NCBI GenBank assembly: GCA_020226215.1
Contig: CM035235.1
Span: 71,325,283 to 71,389,282, forward strand
Direction: 5' to 3'
DNA from: Sindora glabra
Lineage: Eukaryota > Streptophyta > Magnoliopsida > Fabales > Fabaceae
Length of the DNA: 64,000 bases
How positions within the stretch are numbered: position 1 is the stretch's first letter; the number at the start of each line of letters is the position of its first letter. The notes under the pieces were generated by a model. That model did no database searches, was not told where the DNA came from, and saw only the letters and a list, made by a program, of their open reading frames with translations. The position numbers were made by a program, and so were the translations under genes. Below are positions 13,601 through 27,300 of this stretch, piece by piece.

Positions 13601-15560
13601 TGTTTCTAGCCTAAAAGAGACTAGGAGGGAAGACTGAGCTATGATAAGAAAATACCCACTCTCTTTTAATTGGTAATAAAATTTGCATAATTACCAATTT
13701 TGTCGCCTATAAAAAAACAAGTATATAAAAATTAAATTTAGTAGAATAAAAATAATATTATTTGTTATAGTATAATTTTTAAAATTAAACCGATCATTAA
13801 ATTAGTGAATTATTAACTTCTTTGAATTCAATCAATGATTCACTAATTAAATTATTAGTTCAACCAATTTTGAATTAAAAATATAAATTATATATACATT
13901 ATTATTATAAATATTCATAATAATAAATTATGGTAAAACTAAAAAAAATACAATATAAATGAATGATATAAATAAATAAATAATAAAATATAAATTCAAT
14001 TAATATAAAATCATGAAATTATTATATTTTAATTATTATAAATTATAATTTTTTATTTTTATAAAAATATATAAAATTTATAAAAAAAAAAAATGATTCA
14101 CTAAGTAGTTGGATCGATTCTCACCGATTCACAGTGGCCGATTATAATACCATCTCTTTCGATTGACATAATAATTAAATTTCTTTTTCCAACTTATTGC
14201 AAACCTCCACTTGGATAAAGAAAAAACTACTTTATTACAGAGGTGGGCAGTTTGGTCAATCTCTTATTCCTACTTTATCTGGATCAGATGGGGTTCGGGC
14301 AGAAAATTAAATCTAAGCATTGAATTTGAACAAAAGTTTAAATTCTATTTTATAGAATGAATTGGGTATAAATTTGTATATTTAAAACCAAATCAATTTG
14401 ATTTGATATTGTTTTATATTTATATATTAAATATTTTATTTATAGTATTTTCTTTACATATTATGTAAAACAAATTTTAATATTAAAGTTTAACATTTAT
14501 AAAATAGTTTTCTTACTATATACTAAATATAAATATAGTTCATATATTTATAAATTTTAATTATATTATATATTAAAATATTAAAAATGAATCTAAAAGG
14601 CCTTGGGTTCGAAGGCTCCCATTATATAAAGAACCATATTTGGGCATGTAAACAATAAAAGGATTTGAATTAAATAAATATGTCTCGATTTTGATATAAC
14701 TCAACCTCACATTAACTTTTATCACACCCACCTTGCAGATTTCACAACAGTAAAATAATAAAGCTATTCAAATGGATTTATCGCTGCTAATAATTTCTTA
14801 TATTTTTTTTAAAAAAATTGATTAATATTGAGTGTTTAAAAATTTTCATATCATAATATGATTCATATTTTATTGAGCATCATTATAAACATTCTCTAAC
14901 GTCAGTTATAAAATCATCGTTAAAAAAAAAAAGAAAATAACATTAGTTTCCATAATAATAAAATTATCATCATTTCTCATAAAATAAATTACCGTACAAA
15001 ATGAAAGTTGTCGATTTCTAATAAATATTGAATTTCATTCTCGACATATATAGTATTGTTTACCATTTAAATAGATTCGAACATGTGCATTTTCTAGCTC
15101 CCCGGATGTAATAACACACACTTCGACTTTGTAATTTTATTTGTGAATTAGGAATTCGGAAATGATTAATATTAAGGTGTGGCTCAATCACTTTACCTTC
15201 GATAAAATAAAATGGTTTGGGGCGGTTTAATTTTTCCAATGTTTTATTTTTCTCTTAGGTAAAATCATTATGTTCACCAAAAAACCAAGAGGTAAAATAA
15301 TTCATCATTAATTTATTTATTTTAACGGCTTGCCAACGAAGAACATTTTCAGCTCAATAAATAAAATAAACTAAGAAATTAAGGTAAGAGAGGGATCCAT
15401 AAATTTAACAGAGACGATGGAGTTCATTTTCAACCCTCAGCTGCAAATACACATAATAATTTACAAGCCCTCCGGAGGCATAATTATCAGTTGGAAAAGA
15501 AGTAAATTAATAAAACAACTCAAAAATTCATTCTTAATTTCTGCATGCGTAGCTAATTAA
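10640..15560. other. Intergenic region between convergent channel and JAZ genes
   Basis: The first few hundred bases should hold the channel 3' untranslated region. The rest is AT-rich. A block at about 11290-11470 and one at 13790-14150 look like decayed transposon ends. A GC-richer island at 13030-13360 has an open frame of 98 codons on the minus strand that resembles nothing I know. Apart from the foldback element at 12685-12948 nothing can be annotated firmly. Confidence 0.5.
12685..12948. mobile_element. Foldback (MITE-like) element
   Basis: The first and last roughly 55 bases are inverted repeats of each other with scattered mismatches (ATTAAAAACACATTTTGATT at the left against the reverse complement of the right end). 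The interior is AT-rich and non-coding. No target-site duplication is clear. Confidence 0.5.
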
Positions 15561-18500
15561 TTAGTGATGGTATGGTGATGCTTCTTGGATTCGATTCTTT
15601 CTCTTCTGAAGGAACCGTTGCAGTGATCTCTTCATAGAAAGCCCAGAATTTGGGCTATACAAATTATCATTGGATTTCAGTATTATTGGTGAAGATGATT
15701 CCGATCCACTTGGAGTCCCCACTTTTTCCTCCATTTGTTTGTTCGCCAACATTAGAATAGCTCTTGCCTACAAAATCATGAAAATCCACACATCATTCTT
15801 CAATTCTATGATCATGCGGAACTACGTATATACTGCCGTCTTTACTGACTTTTTTTTAAAAATTTCAGGAATAATTATGTGTATTATTTAAAGCATTATT
15901 TTTGGGCACTTTCTTAAAATAGAAAATATCGGTATGATTTTTGTAACTTTTCTATAAATTTTTGTTATTTTTTTTTCTAAAATTATACAATTTTTTTTAT
16001 CAAACTCCTAAAATTTTCATACTGCAATTATCATTATTTATGTTGTAAGATATATAAAATAAAGTTGCAAGGTCTTGTTTAAAAAAATTGTAAAATTTAT
16101 GCGAATAAGTGTACTTCAAAAGTTAAGTTATCATTAAAAAAATTGTAAATTTTATATAAAATATTACAAGTGTTATGAAAAAAAAAAAGTCTCGTAAAAT
16201 TTATAATTTTATCAAAATAGTACCAAGGCAAACCCCTTATTTCAAAATTTTTCATTGATTTTCAAAATTTACCTATATTAAAATATTAAAACACATTTAC
16301 TTCTATTAATTCTTAGTTTTAACTCTGTGAATTCTATTAAAAAAAGCAATGAATTCATGCAAAGAAAACGAAAATACAAAAAATTGTGATTGAAAACCAA
16401 TCCGCAATTTGAAATTATGATTGCGAACAACAAAAAGAAGTGCATATGAAAAATTCAGAACCTAAAGGAGTTGAAAAAAAATTCTTATGCAGTGGGCGAA
16501 TATATAAATTGTGTACTCGTTACTCATAAAAACAGTGTTTGAGATACTTGAAATAAATTAACTGAATATTTCTAGTCTTTAATTAATAATTGTGCTGTAA
16601 TAAGTTGACTAGAAAATGAAAATGTTGTCCAGAAAAGCATGCAGAAATTTATACAGTTGCCTGAGACTTTTGAGGTCAAATAATGAGTTTATGGTTGTTC
16701 GGATTCTGAAGTTTCCAGGAAGCTTAGTGTATCACTATATATGTTACCTAATTGTCTCTCTCGTTTAATTTTCTATTATTGGACTTAAGTCACCTATATT
16801 TCTAACGTACCCAGATTTCTTCTTTCTATTGTTGCGTTCTACCTAATTTTTTCTATTTGGGGTACGAAACTTTAACTAATTATACATCTTCTGCACTAGC
16901 AGGAAACAACATAAAAATGGCCATTAAATATGGGATTTCATTGGCGTATGCTATCAGAATAATTATCAAACTGCTTTGTCAAAATTTATATACTTTTGCT
17001 GGCAAAATTCATATTGAAACTATTAAGTACCAGGTAACTTAAACTATCAAAACAAAGATTTGAGATTGATTTTATTATTAATTAAATCTTTAATTTTTCA
17101 ACTTAAGAGGTTTTAATGCCATATCAAGTGTTAGTTATTCTTAAAGTTTAAATTATTAGGAGAGAATTTAGAATTGATTTTATTATTTTACTCTCAAAGA
17201 AATAATTTTACTATTATTTGTAACTATCATTACAAGACACGGGCCTTTTCCAACTAATGTCCTTTTTCACGTTTTTCCAATTAATATTTTTACTATTATT
17301 TGGACATTGGAAATTAATCAGAAACAATATCGGACAGAGAAAAAATTTAACTTGATTTTTTATCTTGAAAACGTGAAAAAAAAAGTAACATGGCAATATA
17401 TCTTACCACTTTAATTATCAAAAACAAAAATTCTATATACCTCGAAAGTGAATTCTAAAATAGGCTTTAAATCTTTTTATATCCATTAAATTAAATTTTA
17501 TAAGCTTATCTTACTATTTTATATTAATTAATTAATAATCATTTACATTTGAATCCTACTTTTAATGCATATAATATTGCTGTACCAAAGAATTGATCAA
17601 ATTTTTTTAGAAAATTATGATAAATCAACTTATCTGATGATTTGGATGTAAGAAATGTCATGTCGTACATTTTTTTCCCCTTAATATTGGAGTACAATTT
17701 TTAGCAACAAAGTTGTGTTCCAAATCTCTGATAACACGCATCATTAAGCTATATGCAGCAGTAAATTACCATTTGTCCATATGGATCTAAGATTAATTAC
17801 TCCTAAATAATGACTTTCATTTTACTGTATTTGAACTCTCGTACATATCAACCTCTCACAATAAATAACATATAAATCTATGCATAAATCATCGGAAGAA
17901 ACCCACTTCCTAAGTGGAACCAAAGATCCTATTTCTATGGCTCACCGTCAAATGTGGTAAATCTGAAAATAGAAATTCAAAGCAAAACTGAATCATATTC
18001 TGACAGAAAAATACCTGAAACTCAGTGACATCACCAGCAGAAATCTTCCCATCATAGAAAATGGTCAGCTTCTGCGCCTCTTGCTGCTGCAATTGCTGTT
18101 GTGGGCTTTCATTTTCGTTGGCTTCTTCCATCCTGAAATCAAAACAGACCCAATACATCACAAATTAGTATTCAATCCAAATCTTAAACGATTCTACGTA
18201 TCAGAAATGACAAAGTTATTCTAAACACACCCTCACCTACAACCCATAATATAAGACCCACACTCTATAAATACGTAACTTCTCGTAATCTCAAATTAGT
18301 CAATTCCCTAAAACTCCCATATGTTTTTACTTTCTCCCACTGACTGAGGTGGTGATGACTCCACCACTTAATGTGGCTGACATTCTTTTTGTTTTGCAAA
18401 TCTCCGGACTAATACCCAAATCTTCAGAGATTGTCATCAGCGCCATCTGTGGGGTCGAACTCACTACCATTGAGCTAAGACGGCTGACATATAATAATTA

Positions 18501-18604
18501 AAGAAGAAGAAGATGATGATATATACTTACTTGGGTTGGGGGCGGTGGTCGCCGGCGTCGGAGGAAGGAAAGAGGCAAAGTTCTAAGTTGCAGTTTCTCC
18601 TCAT
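15561..18604 (-). CDS. JAZ8: JAZ7/JAZ8-type TIFY repressor (TIFY 5A-like)
   Basis: This is a nuclear repressor of jasmonate signalling. Three exons on the minus strand, 18604-18531, 18132-18015 and 15767-15561, join in frame into 132 residues, close to the 131 of Arabidopsis JAZ8. The short first exon gives MRRNCNLELCLF, an LxLxL-type EAR motif (residues 7-11) that in JAZ8 recruits TOPLESS directly. The TIFY motif is TIFYDG (48-53), followed by a Q-rich-preceded ZIM region continuing into exon 3 as ARAILMLANKQ. The Jas region is GLSMKRSLQRFLQKRKNR (106-123) ending in SPY; it lacks the LPIARR degron of typical JAZ proteins, as in JAZ7/8, so hormone-dependent turnover is expected to be weak (inferred from the family). 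Intron 2 is unusually long, about 2.25 kb. The start is set by the match to the JAZ8 N-terminus. Confidence 0.9.
15768..18014 (-). other. Long intron 2 of the JAZ gene
   Basis: About 2.25 kb of AT-rich DNA separates the TIFY exon from the Jas exon. I see no coding exon or recognisable intact transposon inside; open frames such as 16857-17042 are short and low in complexity. Intron growth by old insertions is likely. Confidence 0.6.
18451..18485 (-). repeat. tRNA-like fragment (SINE relic) in intron 1 of the JAZ gene
   Basis: On the minus strand TTAGCTCAATGG matches the A box of a polymerase III promoter and AGTTCGACCCC resembles a B box, but they are only about 15 bases apart, too close for a working promoter. 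This suggests a SINE or tRNA relic with an internal deletion. Confidence 0.35.
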
Positions 18605-18755
18605 CTTGAAGTTCTTCTCTTGCAATCCAGGGAGAGAGAGTCTCGTCTGTGTTAAGTTTTAGAGAAAGAGCAAAGAGATGAGACGGTGAAGGTTGGTGAA
18701 GACTAAAACAGAGACAGATAGATACAATGGGAGGGGAAACGAGAGAAAAGTCATT

Positions 18756-18764
18756 AATATATAA
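18756..18764 (-). promoter_or_regulatory. TATA box of the JAZ gene
   Basis: On the minus strand a TTTATATATTAA motif lies about 150 bases before the ATG. A pyrimidine-rich leader between them fits a 5' untranslated region of about 120 bases. Confidence 0.5.
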
Positions 18765-18888
18765 ACCAGAAGCGCTTTCAGGAAGGTGTTTACGCACAGC
18801 ACACGTAACACGCAGAATTAGAATGGCAAAGCGGACAGGGAGAGAACAGTTGTCCATGTTGTGCTTGTCTATTTGTAATTTAATAAAG

Positions 18889-18894
18889 CACGTG
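18889..18894. promoter_or_regulatory. G-box (CACGTG) upstream of the JAZ gene
   Basis: A palindromic CACGTG lies about 285 bases upstream of the JAZ ATG and 125 bases upstream of its TATA box. G-boxes of this kind are bound by MYC2-type factors, which induce JAZ genes in the known jasmonate feedback loop; the role here is inferred from position. Confidence 0.5.
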
Positions 18895-18899
18895 TTTCA

Positions 18900-20315
18900 C
18901 GGTTTTATTAATTCGAGTCACATGTCGAGCGGTGTGCTCCGCCTGAAACCAAACCGCCGCACCTTTATGTTTCTGGCTGCGGTCGCTGTCCGGCTCTGAG
19001 CTTTTGCACTGCTCCTTCGCTTGCGAAACAGCGAATTTAAATTTAAACGTGATTGAAAGAGAATTTCAATGTGAAAAAATATATAAATAGACAACAATAG
19101 ACTTTCTCGTCGACAACAGTTTCAAATATATATATATATATTTTAGTGTTATATTTTAAGGTCATCTGGTGCGGGGCTTGCCCCTAACTGGGATTTTGTT
19201 TTTGGTAGTTTTATATGTCGGCGGAAAAGGCCTTTTTATAGTTCAGGAATTTAAATTATTTGTTTATCGGTCGCACTTTTATTGTTTGACTTTTAGTTTT
19301 TTTTTTTTCTAATTATAATAGTCCTGTATGCTCATGGGACATTAACCAATGAAAAAGACGCACTGGGAACTACCCCTCACAGATAATTAAAAATATAAAA
19401 AATATTATAAATATGTAGATGAATTCCAAAATTAAGTTTGAACTTTTTTCATATTTATTGAATTAAATTTTATTAATTTACTTCATCATTCTGTATTTAA
19501 TGAAAATTATTTATTTTTATTTAAAATTTAATTTTAAATTTTATTTTCAATACATATAGATTATTATTAAAAATATATTTAGAAATCATTTTACTTAAAA
19601 AAAACTTCCACTGCTATGCAGTTTTATTTCCCTACTTTCATCGTTTCATTTTTCTCTCTCCTAGTATTGGTGTGGATTCTAAAATTTGGGATTTTTCAAA
19701 TAAAAAGGGGTGAAAATTACTCACAAAAGGTTAACACAAAATGATAGATATTTTTGGATTGAACTCCTTTAAAGTATAAAATATACTTTAAAAAATAAAA
19801 TATCTATTCTCATTATTAATTTTTTATTTATTATTATTCATAAAATTATGAGTTAAAATTAATATTGAAATTTAGTACTTTACCTTTTAAGCATATTTTA
19901 TATTTTAGAAGACTCCAATCCGATCCGACATTTTTATACTTCAAACTCAAATTTGGATAGGAAAGGAACAATATGGCTTGTACAATTCACTTCAAGAATA
20001 AATGATGATGACGTTATTGTTTTAATAGAATTGGTATCTATTTAAAGCTTTTACTTAATACACACAAATAGTTTAATTATATTTTTTTTACATGACATCC
20101 AGTAAAACTTTATCATGTGCCTTCGAGTATTTTATGTTTCAAACTTGTTTCTATCACTATAGGATTACACTTTTAATTATGACAGACTCTCAAAAAATAT
20201 ATGACCAAAATGAGGAAATTAACATCTTGTTTTTTAATCTAGGTGTCATTGTGTCAGTTTATGCAATAATCAGAATTAATTTTTATGAACAACTTCGGTT
20301 CAAGAAATATTTATA
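18900..20315. other. Intergenic region upstream of the JAZ gene
   Basis: The part next to the gene (18895-19020) is GC-richer and may hold more promoter elements. A short AT dinucleotide run lies at about 19126-19142. The remainder is AT-rich and I see no gene in it; the 74-codon frame at 20092-20316 has no recognisable feature. Confidence 0.5.
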
Positions 20316-21474
20316 GGTTTAAATGCAATTTTGATTCCTAAAATATAAATTATTCAATTTTAATCCCTTACTTTAAAATAATTTATTTTGATTCTTATAA
20401 ATATTTAATTGTACCATTTTTTATTTTATCATTAGATCTCATCTGTTAACTTTAACAAAAGTACGGACTTAGAAATATTATTTCTATCTTCAAATTTTTA
20501 TCATTTCAAATTGTAAATTCAAATAAAAAAAATTAAATACTAAAATCCTAATTCATCATCTATTTTGCCCTAAATAAAAAATTCCAAATTCACAATTATC
20601 TTGACTTAAAATCCATTCGATGTAAAACTGAAGTTGAAGGAGATCAAGAGCTGCTTTCCTTCGACAATCTGTTGCAGCCTTCCACAATCAATTGTTACAA
20701 AAACAACCAATTGTTCTTTGCAAGATGTTAGCAATATTGGATGAGACCGAGACTTGAAACCACTAGTTCGAGGGCCCTAGAGTATGGGGATGGTAGACAT
20801 AGCCAAACAATGAAGAAGAGATGCAGCTTCAACAGATGATATGAGTAGCATTCTAAAAGTTCCCTTTTCCGTTGCCCTTTCTTTCCTTCTAGCGGACATG
20901 TTTTTGGGTTTTATTGGTCCTTTCCCTTGTTTTGTTCCCAAAATTGATTTGAGAAGTTTGATCTAGCTTTAAAATTTAGTAGTTCTACTGAGAAAACTGC
21001 TTGTGAAACAACTTCATGATTTTTTGCTATAAATTAGTGTCGTCTCATACTTAGTTTTTTGTTTGTGAATGAAATATAACATTTTGCTAAATGTGCTTTT
21101 TTTTTTATGTTTTGTAAGTGAAATTCACAAAGATTAGCTGAATCTAAGTAGTATTTGCTTCTTACGTTTTTTGAAAAAAAAAAAATCTCAATGTTATGAT
21201 TGGAAAAATGGTGTTAGGGTAATTATGAACTTGCTTAACCCATCTAATTGAAGCAGTTTGAAGTGGTGAAGAAGAGGTTACGATATATATTTGGTCTATA
21301 TGGATTACTGATTGGGAATAAGATAGCCAATGATAAAAAATCAGGGTGGAAATAATATTCCCAACTCAGCATTTCTGTTAACTCCATGGAAGGAATCTAA
21401 TGACAAGATTAGAACTACTCCAATTAAATATTAAGGAATACCAAAATAGATATCAATCAATTTGCATTTTAGGA
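20316..21474. mobile_element. Non-autonomous DNA transposon with long inverted repeats (MULE-like candidate)
   Basis: The left 140 bases and the reverse complement of the right 120 bases share a series of motifs in the same order: AAATGCAA, TTGATT, ATTTAATTG, TCATTAGAT and GTTAAC. The interior (20600-21350) is GC-richer, non-coding and of unknown origin. Long terminal inverted repeats without a transposase fit a non-autonomous MULE; I could not see a clean 9-base target duplication. Confidence 0.45.
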
Positions 21475-21999
21475 TATTAGAATTATATTTAAACTTAATA
21501 TTTAATTTTTTTAAAGGCTTCACTATTTTTCATTCCATCTTTCTTCTTCTTTTGTACTACGAGATGGAGAATAAGAGTGATTGGTTTCAATTAGTCTTCC
21601 AAAATATTATCATAATAGCACTTTATCATTGTTATGCTATTGTTATGCTAAAGCCATAGTTATTTATAAAGGGTAAGTTCATCACTAGAACGCTAACAAT
21701 CTCAAGCACCTTTTACTTTTTCATTAGCAATAAATTGACACATGTTGAATTTATAATTAATCTCTATGATAAAATAATGATATAACATTACTAGTCTAAT
21801 TACATTAATAGTATGTTACACCTTTTTTAATTATTAGTAAATTAAAAATTATTCTGTGAGAAAGTATAATTAAGGTAACCAATAAATTTGGTTAAGTCAA
21901 AATGAAATAAAATAAGTTAATCAAATTAAAAATATGAAAATATGAATTTGGTAAAAATTTAGTGAGGAAAGCTTATTAAAATCGTGAAATATAAAATTT

Positions 22000-24310
22000 T
22001 ATATTAATATAAGTGAGTACATGAGTATAGAAGATATTTAAAAATAAATTTTAAAAAATGCCCTTATGGCTTTATTTCTCTTACTTCAGCCCTTAAACTC
22101 CAATTTCCCTCATTTCTCTTCAACTTTCTAATTCTCCCACCTTTTTCTAGGAATTTCTTCCACTTTTCGATCAGCCAAGAAAGAAAGACCTTTATTTTTC
22201 TTGATTTCTTCATCTAATTAAGGTAAGAATATTACTTCTACCAAAAATTCCTCCTATTTCCTTTTAGTTGATAAAGAAGTTTGAGAGTTATTTAGTTTTG
22301 TTAGGTGTTCTAAACCTTAACTCTAGAATCCATGAGTTTTGATGTAATTAAGGTTGAAAAATCTTCAAATTAACTTTCTAACATCCTCTTTCATACAAAA
22401 TGAGTGAATAATCTAGCTAAATTTATGAATTTTATGACTATGCGATGAAATTGAGGAAATATTGGTTGTTTGTGATTTTACTTGAATCGTGTTTAATTTA
22501 ATATGATAAAAGTAATAAAGGATAAAGAAAGATGATATAAGATATTAAATAAGTGTATTAATTATTGCATCAAGGTTTAATGTATAATACATGTGTTTAG
22601 AAGGCATTTAAATCAGATGAACGGTGAATTTTTTTGTAGAAAACTGATATTGTTACGTGTGAATCGAGTGACCAATTGACTTTGAGGGTCTAGAAGTGAA
22701 ATTGAGCTTCAAAATTGATTGGTATCGAGTGACCAATTGATTCTGAGAGTCTAAAGACAAATTCAGGACAAGAGAATCAATTGGTCAATCAATTCACTGA
22801 GCCTAGAATTTTATACCGATTTTAAAGGTGTATAACTCTATCATTTTACATCTAATTTAAATGAATTATCCACAATTTTAAAGGTAATTGAGTCTATTTT
22901 TAAATGAAATTAGTTTCAACTCAATATCTAATATACATTTTAAGATATCATCAAAATAGTGGATAGAGGTAAAAAAATTTAAAATTTCAAAAAATAAACT
23001 TTTTATATTTATTTTTAAAAAGGCATAACCCTCTCAAAACTTAATTGATATGAGCAAATGATTTGTTTATAAAAATTTAATTAAATTTATTTTTATATTA
23101 AATAAGTTTCATGAATAATATCTTTATAAATTTTGATTTATTCATAATGATAACCATATAATAACTGATAACCAATCTATTTTATATTTTCATGATTTAT
23201 AATGGTCCAACATAAGGTGTTTGATCTTTAAACATTAAAAGTAGAGTAGTTTATGATAATTATAAAATAAGTACATGACTTAAATAATGATATAAAGTGT
23301 GTTGTAATAAATTTATTACATTACTTGTATAATGAAATGCATTGAGAAATGTTTTGTGAATTAATTACTATAATATGTGTTATTACTTGTAACCATATAA
23401 GAGTGTATAATGATACTAATATGTATTATGATATATATTGAAATTGAATTGTGACTATATTAGATAAAGTTTAAGTTCTAAAATTTAAATTGTAATCTAA
23501 ATCATGCCACAAGTGGCATTGAAACTGAGAAATGTAATGGAGGAGATGTTGTGAATATCAGATACCAAATTTCCAATGATATGTTCGTGAAAGGTATAAG
23601 GTAGGCTTAGGATAGATAAAGATGGAAAGTTTGTCAAAATATAAGGTTGAGTTAAAAGAAAAAAGGTAGATAAATATATTTGATTTATTATTTATTGTTT
23701 TCAAACAAGATGTGATCTTGAGTATAGTTAACTATGAGTATTCTTATATGATATATTGAGAATAAAATAATTACGTATTGACCATTTTGTTATTAACTCT
23801 TGATTACTAAAATGCTTAAATGTAATATAAAATGTTAAATAAGAATAGTTTGATGGATAACGTATTATGAATTATTATTATTTTTATAAATTATTCATTT
23901 ATTAAGCCCGGAACTTATTTGTTCATGATATATTTTACAAATTCTCATGTTAAGCCTCCGTATCCGCCTCCTGAGAACTAAGTTCCATGAGAGTTCACTA
24001 CTGATGGTAGTATGATAGTATAGATTTTTGTATATAATATACTTTAGGTTTTAATTTGACATAGATATGGGTAGATAATATATTTGAGCTAATTTCTTAT
24101 GAGTCAGTTAGAGAAAGATTATAAGCATACTCAACTTTCTCATTTTTTATAAAAACTTTGATAATTTTTTTTTAAAATACTATTTTCTTTTTAAATGCAT
24201 AATATTTGCTAATTAAAATTAAGTTAATAAATTAGGAATAAACTAGTGAGAATCAAAAAAAGGAGTTCCATACCAGTTACAATCAAATTAGGGTCGTAAT
24301 GTAACATTCT
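22000..24310 (+). mobile_element. Probable solo LTR of a Ty3/gypsy element
   Basis: The right end (GTGAGAATCAAA ... GAGTTCCATACCAGTTACAA ... TTAGGGTCGTAATGTAACA) aligns with the LTR end just before the primer-binding site of the plus-strand gypsy relic at 54210. No primer-binding site or coding relic follows, so this is probably a solo LTR. It contains pyrimidine-rich leader-like sequence at 22080-22260 and two copies of ATCGAGTGACCAATTGA at about 22665 and 22725. The left border is only approximate. Confidence 0.45.
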
Positions 24311-27300
24311 ATTCTTATTTTTTATTTTTAATATGTACGTTTAATAATTTTATAATTTCTATTATTAAATAAAATTCTCTCTCAAGTTTAATTAAAGGGT
24401 TTATTTATCTACGTCCTCATCTTGATGTATTTAAGATCTTAAATTGCTCCTCAATGGAACTAAATTCAAGCCGATAAAAATGGAGACAACTAATTGCGTG
24501 TTATTTCAAGTGAATATATCCTATTTAAAATCACTCTACAATAAAAATTATAGAAAAAAAAAATTATTAGTAAAATATGTTATTCCATCTTTAAAATTAG
24601 AGCATGAGGCGTTTCAAAAACTTACGGCAATAGTTATAGGCATTTAATTCTTTAAAATCACCGGTAACGAAATTCTGATATAATGGGTGAAATCGAAAAA
24701 TATTAATGTAACATAATGGGTGAATACTGTCAAATTACTTCTCTCATGGAATTTATCTATTTGTTATTTTTTTGCTAAAAAATTATTGTTAACTTGTCCC
24801 AAACTCAAACTTTGTGTTGCTTATTGTTGTCTTGGGATTATGACCTGTGACCAAATGGAACGAAAAAGTTATGTTGTCAATTCGAGTTAATTACTCCCAC
24901 TAAATGGAAAAAGAAGTAAATGATCAAATGCTTAAATCGTTCAAACCTCGGGAATTCAGCCATATCAATCAATCAACATCCAGTCTCGTGAAAATCGATA
25001 TTACAAACTGTCTTTTTGGATTTTTTTAATTTTTTTTAGATTACATTCTTACAATCTCATATATTTATATATAAATAAAAAATATATATTATTTTTATAT
25101 TTTATTATTAAAAATAATATTTAAAATTATAATTACAAAATAAAATGAGTTTTAAAAAATATTTTTATTAAATTTTTATTTTTAATATAAAATATTTTTC
25201 CAAAAAAAAAAAACGGTCCCAATAAGGCTTTTCGGAAGTCCTTGAACCATTAAAAACGAAGAACGTGATTTCTTCTTTTGATAAAATGCATATGAAACGA
25301 TATTGACACATTTTGCATCATCATGTGACATTTTACTCTATATACCAGAAATTGGATCCTATGCTTACCGTACCAATGAATTGAGGGGGGAAAACAATGG
25401 AGGAGGTTTTCATCTATCATGATTCCATACCTAACTACCTAACAAAACATGAAATTAATCTTGGACGTGTAGCATGTGACATGTCATGCGACGTGACAGT
25501 CTCTTTGGGTTCCTTCTTTTGTTGTTGCTTGCATGCTGAAAGTTGGAGGCACCACAATTTTTGATATAACATAGCACGACGGGATATGATACGATACGAA
25601 TATGATATAAGTTATATAAATTCGGTCAAACTCAATCGAATTTGAATTATAAACGAATCAGTCCCTTTGATATGAATAAATTTCATAATAAATTTGAATT
25701 AACCCGTATAATCCATCTTAATTCATTTAAATTATGCAAGGTATTAACTGAGTCAATCTAATTTATATAATCAATAATAACAAATTATATAATATATAAA
25801 TTTATATCAAATAAAAATTAATATAGGTGAATTCAGGTTAGATTAAATGGATCAAATTGTTATTGTATAAGTCTATTATGAATAATTGGATTATACACAT
25901 TAGTTCGGATTGATCAGTTTAATAAATAAATCGTGTCGGATTAATTTATTTAATAAACGGATCGTGTTCGATTTCATCACAAACAGATTGTGATCGTACT
26001 CAATCTAACATGAATTCGATCCGCCATTTCGAATTGCCATGCTATTGTGAAATACACTAGATAATAGTAGTTTGCTTCCCTCTTTTAATACAAAAAATTA
26101 GAAGTGTGAAACAAGTTAAAATTCATCAATCAATTCTTATTCGTTGTGAATTTTGATTAATTTAAATTTTTAAAATTAAATTTGTATTTTGATGTGGATT
26201 ACACGAGTTAATCCATTATAAATTTGGTTCGTATCTTTGGTCAATGAATTACCTATTAGACATTCTTATCAAAATCTAAGCAATAATGTTAAGGAAAAAT
26301 ATGGATAAAATTAAGAATTTCATATTTAAAATTATTAAATACTAATAAAATAACTTTTAAATTATATAAAATTATAATATAATTGTATATTTGAAGAATA
26401 GCATGTGTAAGAATATTATCTTTTTGTACAGATAATTTCATTCTTAAATAATACAATTGAATAATAAAACTACATGCAAGAACTATTCTTTAAAAATAAA
26501 TTTGTAATTTAATATAATTTATAGATTATTTTGCTAGTGTTCTAAATTTCAAAGAAGAAATTATTAATTTTATCCAAAATATATCCCAATTTTAACATAA
26601 TGTTAAAATTCTTGATACTTCTTTCTATTATTTTTTAAAGGTCAAAATATTATCTTTTTAATTTTTGTATTCTTATAATGTCAAAATCACTGGTTTATTA
26701 AAATAAAATAGAATGATAAGATTAAAAATATTTTCCAAATGGACATGACCCATCAAGTTGTAAAAATGCTTAGTTATTGTTTAGTTCCCCAATCTTTATT
26801 AAATTTTTAAAAATATTTTAAAAAAATGTACAATTATCTTGTTTTGTTCAAATTTTTTTTAAAAATTATATTCTTAAAAATATTTATAATTTAATATTCT
26901 CTAAAAATATTTTTATGAAGACATATGCGTATTTTATCTTTTCATGATAAAAAAATTAATTGATAAAAAATAGATTATTTTATTTTTATCGGTAACTATT
27001 GACCATTGCTGTTCCAATTACCTATATTGATAATTATTAGTGATAATTATATATCATTAATAATTATTTAATTTTTATTATAAATATTTTAATAATTAAA
27101 ATATAATATTATATTTTTAAAAATTAAATTTTTTAAAATTATATTTCAAAAAACTAAATTTATAAATATGTTTAATTCTGTAAATCAGATGTGACCTTAA
27201 CCCCGTTTTCCTCTAGTGACTGAGCGAAGTCTCCGTTCTTCACTGCCCGCCACCAGTCAATTTTCTCGTCATGTGCCCATCTCATCTTTTGGAGTCTATG

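Noticed and set aside
15670..15891. Plus-strand frame across the last JAZ exon
   Set aside because: Shadow of the Jas-region exon on the opposite strand.
18498..18857. 119-codon minus-strand frame over the JAZ leader
   Set aside because: It reads the 5' untranslated region and first exon in another frame; the frame with MRRNCNLELCLF matches JAZ8.
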